DNA of 64,000 nt from Saccharopolyspora elongata (GTDB lineage Bacteria; Actinomycetota; Actinomycetes; Mycobacteriales; Pseudonocardiaceae), in NCBI RefSeq assembly GCF_004348985.1, contig NZ_SMKW01000044.1, positions 1 through 64,000 on the forward strand, written 5' to 3'. Numbering within the stretch: position 1 is the stretch's first letter; the number at the start of each line of letters is the position of its first letter. The notes under the pieces are model-generated. The model ran no database searches and had not been told where the DNA came from. It saw only the letters and a list, made by a program, of their open reading frames with translations. Shown piece by piece: positions 59,661 to 64,000 of the stretch. Made by a program: the position numbers and the translations under genes.

Positions 59661-61676
59661 TCATGTCGGGATCCCCACTGCCATCAGGGCGGCGATCACC
59701 AGGATTCCGCCGAAGAGCATGGACAGGGCGTAGGACCGGACGAAGCCGGTCTGCAGCCGGCGCAGGCGGCCGGAGCTGAAGCCGAGGAATCCGGCGATGC
59801 CGTTGACCGCGCCGTCGACGCCCTTGCGGTCCACGGTGACCAGTCCGCGCGACAGGCCGAACGTCGGCCGCACCGCCAGGGCGTTGTTCAGCGCATTGCC
59901 GCCCAGGTCCGCGCGGGCCGCGCGGACGATCGGCGAAACCCGCTCCGGGCGCTCCACCGGCACCGGCTTGCGCCCGACCACCAGCCAGGCGATCAGCGCG
60001 CCCAGCGCGGACAGCGCGACGGTCAGCGCCGGGATCAGCGCGTGCGGGATCGCGGTGTGCTCGGCCTCGTGCAGCTCGCCCAGCGACGGCGCCAGGAACC
60101 CGACCAGCCGGTCGCCGCCGGCGAGGAACATGCCCGCCGCGACCGAACCGATGGCCAGCACGATCATCGGCGCGGTCATCACCGCGGGCGACTCGTGCGG
60201 GTGAAAGTCCTTGCCGTTGCTCGCCTTCAGGTTCTCCCAGCGCTTCTCGCCGAAGAACGTCATCAGCACCAGACGGGTCATGTAGAACGCGGTGATCGCC
60301 GCGCCCAGCATCGCCGCGCCGCCGAACACCCAGCCGCGCCAGCCCTCCTGGCCGAACGCCGCCTCGATGATCGCGTCCTTCGAGTAGTACCCGGACAGGA
60401 ACGGGAAGCCGATCAGCGCCAGGTAGCCGAGCCCGAAGGTGGCGAAGGTGATCGGCATGAACCGGTAGAGGCCGCCGAACTTGCGCATGTCGACCTCGTC
60501 GTTCATGCCGTGCATCACCGAACCGGCGCCGAGGAACAGCCCGGCCTTGAAGAAGCCGTGGGTGAGCAGGTGCATGATGCCCAGCGCGTACCCGGCCGGC
60601 CCGAGCCCGACAGCCAGCATCATGTAGCCGATCTGGCTGACCGTGGAGTACGCCAGGACCTTCTTGATGTCGTCGTAGGCGCAGCCGATGATGCAGCCGA
60701 CCAGCAGCGTCACCGCACCGACGATGGTGACGGCCAGCTGCCCACCGGGCGAGAGCGTGAACAGCGGGTTGGACCGCGCGATCAGGTACACGCCCGCGGT
60801 GACCATCGTCGCCGCGTGGATGAGCGCGGACACCGGGGTCGGGCCCTCCATCGCGTCCGGCAACCACGCCTGCAGCGGCACCTGGCCGGACTTGCCGCAG
60901 GCACCCAGCAGCAGCAACAGCGTGATGGCCAGCAGCACGCCCGGCGTGAGCTCACCGGCGCGGGCGAAGACCTCGGTGTACTGCGTGGTGCCGAGGTTGG
61001 CGAACAGCAGGAAGATCGCCAGCGCCAGCCCGACGTCGCCGACGCGGTTCATCACGAACGCCTTGGTCGCCGCCGCGGCCGCCGACGGCCGGCCCTGCCA
61101 GAAGCCGATCAGCAGGTACGACGCGAGACCGACGCCCTCCCAGCCGAGGTACAGGGTCACGAAGCTGTTGCCCAGCACCAGGATCAGCATCGCCGCGACG
61201 AACAGGTTGAGGTAGGCGAAGAACCGGCGGCGTTCGGTGTTGTCCCGCCCGGTGCGGCCTTCCTGGTCGTGCGACATGTAGCCGATCGAGTAGACGTGGA
61301 TCAGCGAGCCGACGCCGGTGATCAGCAGCACGAACACCATCGACAGCGGGTCCATCCGGAGCCCGAAGTCGACCTGCAACGCGTTCACCGGGATCCACGA
61401 GAACATGTGCAGTTCCCGCACCTGGCCACTCTCGGGCATCCCGGCGATGGAGCTGAACAGCAGCAACCCGTACACGAACGACGCGATCACGGTGGCGCAA
61501 CCGAGGATGTGCCCCCAGCCGTTGGCCCGGCGCCCGGCGACGAGCAGGATCAGCGCGCCCAGCGCCGGGAACGCGACCAGCAACCAGGCGTTCTCCTGGA
61601 ACCCGCCGGCCGCGCTGGTCACTTCCGGGTGTTCCCCGGTGAGGAAGGCCCCGGTAGTCATCATTACCGTCACCAC
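59661..61676 (-). CDS. nuoL: NADH-quinone oxidoreductase subunit L
   Basis: 671 residues, GTG 61676 (ATG 61664 or 61661 possible). Contains [20 protein letters not shown], the [16 protein letters not shown] core, [20 protein letters not shown] and the long lateral helix near the C-terminus. Most distal proton pump of complex I. Confidence 0.98.
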   Translation of the reverse strand: MVTVMMTTGAFLTGEHPEVTSAAGGFQENAWLLVAFPALGALILLVAGRRANGWGHILGCATVIASFVYGLLLFSSIAGMPESGQVRELHMFSWIPVNALQVDFGLRMDPLSMVFVLLITGVGSLIHVYSIGYMSHDQEGRTGRDNTERRRFFAYLNLFVAAMLILVLGNSFVTLYLGWEGVGLASYLLIGFWQGRPSAAAAATKAFVMNRVGDVGLALAIFLLFANLGTTQYTEVFARAGELTPGVLLAITLLLLLGACGKSGQVPLQAWLPDAMEGPTPVSALIHAATMVTAGVYLIARSNPLFTLSPGGQLAVTIVGAVTLLVGCIIGCAYDDIKKVLAYSTVSQIGYMMLAVGLGPAGYALGIMHLLTHGFFKAGLFLGAGSVMHGMNDEVDMRKFGGLYRFMPITFATFGLGYLALIGFPFLSGYYSKDAIIEAAFGQEGWRGWVFGGAAMLGAAITAFYMTRLVLMTFFGEKRWENLKASNGKDFHPHESPAVMTAPMIVLAIGSVAAGMFLAGGDRLVGFLAPSLGELHEAEHTAIPHALIPALTVALSALGALIAWLVVGRKPVPVERPERVSPIVRAARADLGGNALNNALAVRPTFGLSRGLVTVDRKGVDGAVNGIAGFLGFSSGRLRRLQTGFVRSYALSMLFGGILVIAALMAVGIPT

Positions 61677-61684
61677 GCGCCCTC

Positions 61685-61984
61685 TCAGTACTTCAGCAGG
61701 TTTGCGTCATCGACCGAGGCCGAGCGACGCGTCCGGAAGATCGACATGATGATGGCCAGGCCGACCACCACCTCGGCCGCGGCGACGACCATCACGAAGA
61801 AGGCCATGACCTGCCCGTGCACCGAACCCTCGATGCGCGCGAAGGTCACCAGCGTCAGGTTGACCGCGTTGAGCATCAGCTCGATGCACATGAACACCAC
61901 GATCGCGTTGCGCCGCACCAGCACCCCGACGGCGCCGATGGTGAACAGCAACGCCGACAGCAGCAGGTAGTAGGTGGGGGTCAC
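61685..61984 (-). CDS. nuoK: NADH-quinone oxidoreductase subunit K
   Basis: 99 residues, GTG 61984 overlapping the nuoJ stop (GTGA). Three transmembrane helices with the conserved Glu in [16 protein letters not shown] and the second Glu in [14 protein letters not shown]. Confidence 0.98.
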   Translation of the reverse strand: MTPTYYLLLSALLFTIGAVGVLVRRNAIVVFMCIELMLNAVNLTLVTFARIEGSVHGQVMAFFVMVVAAAEVVVGLAIIMSIFRTRRSASVDDANLLKY

Positions 61985-62922
61985 TGCCGGACCTCCTCGG
62001 AGGAGACGTGCTCGGACTCGTGGCCGTTGTTCTGGTGGGCCCCGTTCCCGTTGGTGTGCGGCGACTTCGGCTCGGGCACCGGGGGCGTCTCCTCGTGGTG
62101 GCCGCCGGTCAACGCGTGCGGGTCGGGCGCCGGCTCCTGGCCTGCGACCGCGCGCCGCTCGTCGCCGAGCCGGTCTGCGGGCAGGTTCTCCAGCAGCTCG
62201 GACAGCGACTCCGGCGCCACCGAGCCGTCGGGCAGCAGCGCCGGGACGGCGACCGAGTTGGCCGTCGCGTACACGCCGGGCCCGGGCAGCGGCGACGGGC
62301 GGGAGCCGCGGAACCGGGCTTCGGCCCGCTCCTTCTGGCTCAGCCGCGGGCCGCGGCCCTTGCCGCCGTAGGCCAGCACCATCGCGCCCACCGCGGCGGT
62401 GATCAGCAGCGCCGAGGTCAGCTCGAACGGGAACAGGTAGTCGGTGAAGATCAACCGGCCGAGGCCGCCGGCGCCGCCGCCGGTCGGCGTCCAGGGGTCC
62501 AGCGGCGCGGCGGGCGTCACCTCCGCCAGCGCCCGCGCCAGGCCGGACACCAGCAGGGCCGCCAGGCCGATGCCGCCGATCCCGGCCCACAACCGCTGCC
62601 CGCGCAGGACCTCGACCACCGAGTCGGACGAGTCGCGGCCGACCATCATCAGCACGAACAGGAACAGCATCATGATCGCGCCGGTGTAGACGATGATCTG
62701 CGTGAACCCGAGGAACGGTGCGCTCTGCGCCATGTAGAGCACGCCCAGGCACAGCATCGTCAGCACCAGCCACAGCGCGGAATGCACCGCGTTGCGGGCG
62801 AAGACCATGCCCAGCGCGCCGACCAGCGCCAGCGGTCCGAGCACCCAGAAGGCCACCGTCTCGCCGGTGCCCACAGTGCCGCTGGGCGCCTGCGCGAGGA
62901 ACTGCACCGCTTCGATGGTCAT
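61981..62922 (-). CDS. nuoJ: NADH-quinone oxidoreductase subunit J with hydrophilic C-terminal extension
   Basis: 313 residues from ATG 62922. Five transmembrane helices in residues 20-195 ([18 protein letters not shown]), then about 110 residues of Pro/Gly/His/Glu-rich tail, longer than the usual 165-200 residue NuoJ but known in actinobacteria. The tail would face the cytoplasm. Confidence 0.96.
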   Translation of the reverse strand: MTIEAVQFLAQAPSGTVGTGETVAFWVLGPLALVGALGMVFARNAVHSALWLVLTMLCLGVLYMAQSAPFLGFTQIIVYTGAIMMLFLFVLMMVGRDSSDSVVEVLRGQRLWAGIGGIGLAALLVSGLARALAEVTPAAPLDPWTPTGGGAGGLGRLIFTDYLFPFELTSALLITAAVGAMVLAYGGKGRGPRLSQKERAEARFRGSRPSPLPGPGVYATANSVAVPALLPDGSVAPESLSELLENLPADRLGDERRAVAGQEPAPDPHALTGGHHEETPPVPEPKSPHTNGNGAHQNNGHESEHVSSEEVRQ

Positions 62923-63521
62923 CTCCCGGCCTCCTCGTGCCCGGACTCGACCGTCTGCTCGAGGGGAACATCGTCACGCTGGCTGTGCTGATGGCTCGAC
63001 CCTGCAAGCAGGTCGAGCGCCAGTTCCGGCCCGCGCACGTAGTAGTCCTGCTCGTCGTTGCCGAGCCGCATCGGGTGCGGCGGCTGCTCCATGCCGGGCA
63101 GCAGCGGCGCCAGCATGTCCGCCTTGGTGTAGATCAGGTCCTGGCGGTTGTCGTCGGCGGTCTCGTACTCGTTGGTCATCGTCAGCGCGCGCGTCGGGCA
63201 GGCCTCGATGCACAACCCGCAGCCGATGCAGCGCAGGTAGTTGATCTGGTAGTCCTTGCCGTAGCGCTCACCGGGCGAGTACCGGGCCTCTTCAGTGTTG
63301 TCGCCGCCCTCCACGAAGATCGCGTCGGCCGGGCACGCCCACGCGCACAGCTCGCAGCCGACGCACTTCTCCAGCCCGTCCGGGTGCCGGTTGAGCTGGT
63401 GGCGGCCGTGGAACCGGGGCGCCGGGATCTTCTTGACCTCGGGGTACTCCTCGGTGACGACCTTCTTGAACATGGTCGAGAAGGTGACGCCGAAGCCCTT
63501 GATCGGATCAAACATTCCCAT
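62919..63521 (-). CDS. nuoI: NADH-quinone oxidoreductase subunit I (2 x 4Fe-4S)
   Basis: 200 residues from ATG 63521, with AGGAGG upstream. Two ferredoxin motifs, [16 protein letters not shown] and [16 protein letters not shown], bind the N6a/N6b clusters. The start overlaps the nuoH stop by about 14 bases. Confidence 0.98.
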   Translation of the reverse strand: MGMFDPIKGFGVTFSTMFKKVVTEEYPEVKKIPAPRFHGRHQLNRHPDGLEKCVGCELCAWACPADAIFVEGGDNTEEARYSPGERYGKDYQINYLRCIGCGLCIEACPTRALTMTNEYETADDNRQDLIYTKADMLAPLLPGMEQPPHPMRLGNDEQDYYVRGPELALDLLAGSSHQHSQRDDVPLEQTVESGHEEAGR

Positions 63522-64000
63522 GAGGCGCCTCCTCGCCTTCCGGACCCGCGACCTCGCCCGCAGTGCGGTCGGCACCGCTGTGCACCGGGGTGCGGCGCGG
63601 CGGGGTCTCGGGGACTTGCAGGTCCAGCGGCGGAACGGGGTATCCGCTGCCGGCCAGCGGGATCTCGTCGGCGTCCTTGGCCGGTTTGCGGTCCGGGATC
63701 AGGAACGTCGCCGCCAGCAGGATCGCGATCACGATGCCGCCGCCGATGAGGAACTGCTGCGAGCTGACCGCTTCCTCGTTGCGCAGCGCCCGGATCACGG
63801 TGACCGCGATGATCCACAGCAGGCTGAGCGGGACCAGGAACTTCCAGCCCAGGTTCATGAACTGGTCATAGCGCAGGCGGGGCAGCGTGCCGCGCAGCCA
63901 GATGAAGAAGAACAGGAACGCCACCGTCTTGCCGAGGAACCACAGCGCCGGCCACCAGCCGGTGTTGAGCACCCCGTCGCCGATCAGCGACAGCGGCCAC
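63508..64000 (-). CDS. nuoH: NADH-quinone oxidoreductase subunit H (5' part outside window)
   Basis: The C-terminal 163 residues are present. [20 protein letters not shown] and [20 protein letters not shown] are the conserved quinone-chamber segments, followed by two transmembrane helices and a Pro/Arg-rich tail. The N-terminus lies beyond base 64000. Confidence 0.97.
   Translation of the reverse strand, partial: WPLSLIGDGVLNTGWWPALWFLGKTVAFLFFFIWLRGTLPRLRYDQFMNLGWKFLVPLSLLWIIAVTVIRALRNEEAVSSQQFLIGGGIVIAILLAATFLIPDRKPAKDADEIPLAGSGYPVPPLDLQVPETPPRRTPVHSGADRTAGEVAGPEGEEAPHGNV

Noticed and set aside
59442-61970. An 842-codon forward frame across nuoL-nuoK
   Set aside because: Shadow of the nuo genes: Arg/Gln/His-rich low-complexity translation with no motif.

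Overview
The window is chromosomal DNA of a high-GC actinobacterium. The evidence is very high GC, many GTG/TTG starts, a complete Mce lipid-transport operon, paired XRE/DUF397 regulators, and the actinobacterial order tRNA-Trp-secE-nusG-rplK-rplA-rplJ-rplL ... rpoB-rpoC beside rpmG-hadA-hadB. The gene content fits Pseudonocardiaceae, possibly Saccharopolyspora; this is inferred from pattern and memory, not a database search.

Layout, left to right. 1-5253: a partial YbaB-like gene, a MocR-type regulator, a small DUF6319-like gene with an SOS-box-like site, and a tightly overlapping trio (YbaB-like, EspC-like, large WXG100/PPE-like) that resembles type VII secretion substrates. 5330-8320: an unknown gene, then a 2.1 kb segment with an XRE/DUF5753 regulator and a DUF397 partner. 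That segment is flanked by direct copies of the rpoC 3' end, as if it had inserted there. 8321-15838: rpoC and rpoB; RpoB carries Asn at the classic rifampicin position 531. 16897-20034: a TPR-CHAT protein that lacks the usual catalytic His. 20357-22662: a DGPF protein and an ECF sigma factor fused to a truncated tyrosine-recombinase-like domain. 22807: a DUF1801 gene. 23346-34788: the full mce operon (mkl, yrbEA, yrbEB, mceA-F and two Mce-associated genes), reading away from rplL.

35047-40174: the ribosomal and transcription block rplL, rplJ (with an L10 leader), rplA, rplK, nusG, secE and tRNA-Trp. 40381-43282: an aminotransferase, the hadB/hadA dehydratase pair coupled by a 47-codon ORF, rpmG, tRNA-Met and tRNA-Thr. 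43416-50237: a membrane EAL phosphodiesterase with a degenerate GGDEF, a hydrolase, an F420-type oxidoreductase, small unknowns, tRNA-Tyr, a YajQ cyclic-di-GMP-binding protein and RmlA. 50400-55000: HtpX, a YceI protein, a DDAH-family enzyme with a divergent Lrp regulator, and a sunset-domain membrane protein. 55289-64000: a polyprenyl diphosphate synthase and the end of the complex I operon (nuoN, M, L, K, J, I and partial nuoH).

Most genes are core housekeeping: transcription, translation, respiration and menaquinone tail synthesis, and envelope lipid import. A second layer consists of dispersed short palindromes placed almost only between genes. I see at least four families, two of them inside operons. 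One convergent gap also carries two perfect DnaA-box sequences. The most unusual items are the sigma-recombinase fusion, the duplicated rpoC end, the S531N RpoB and the palindrome families.
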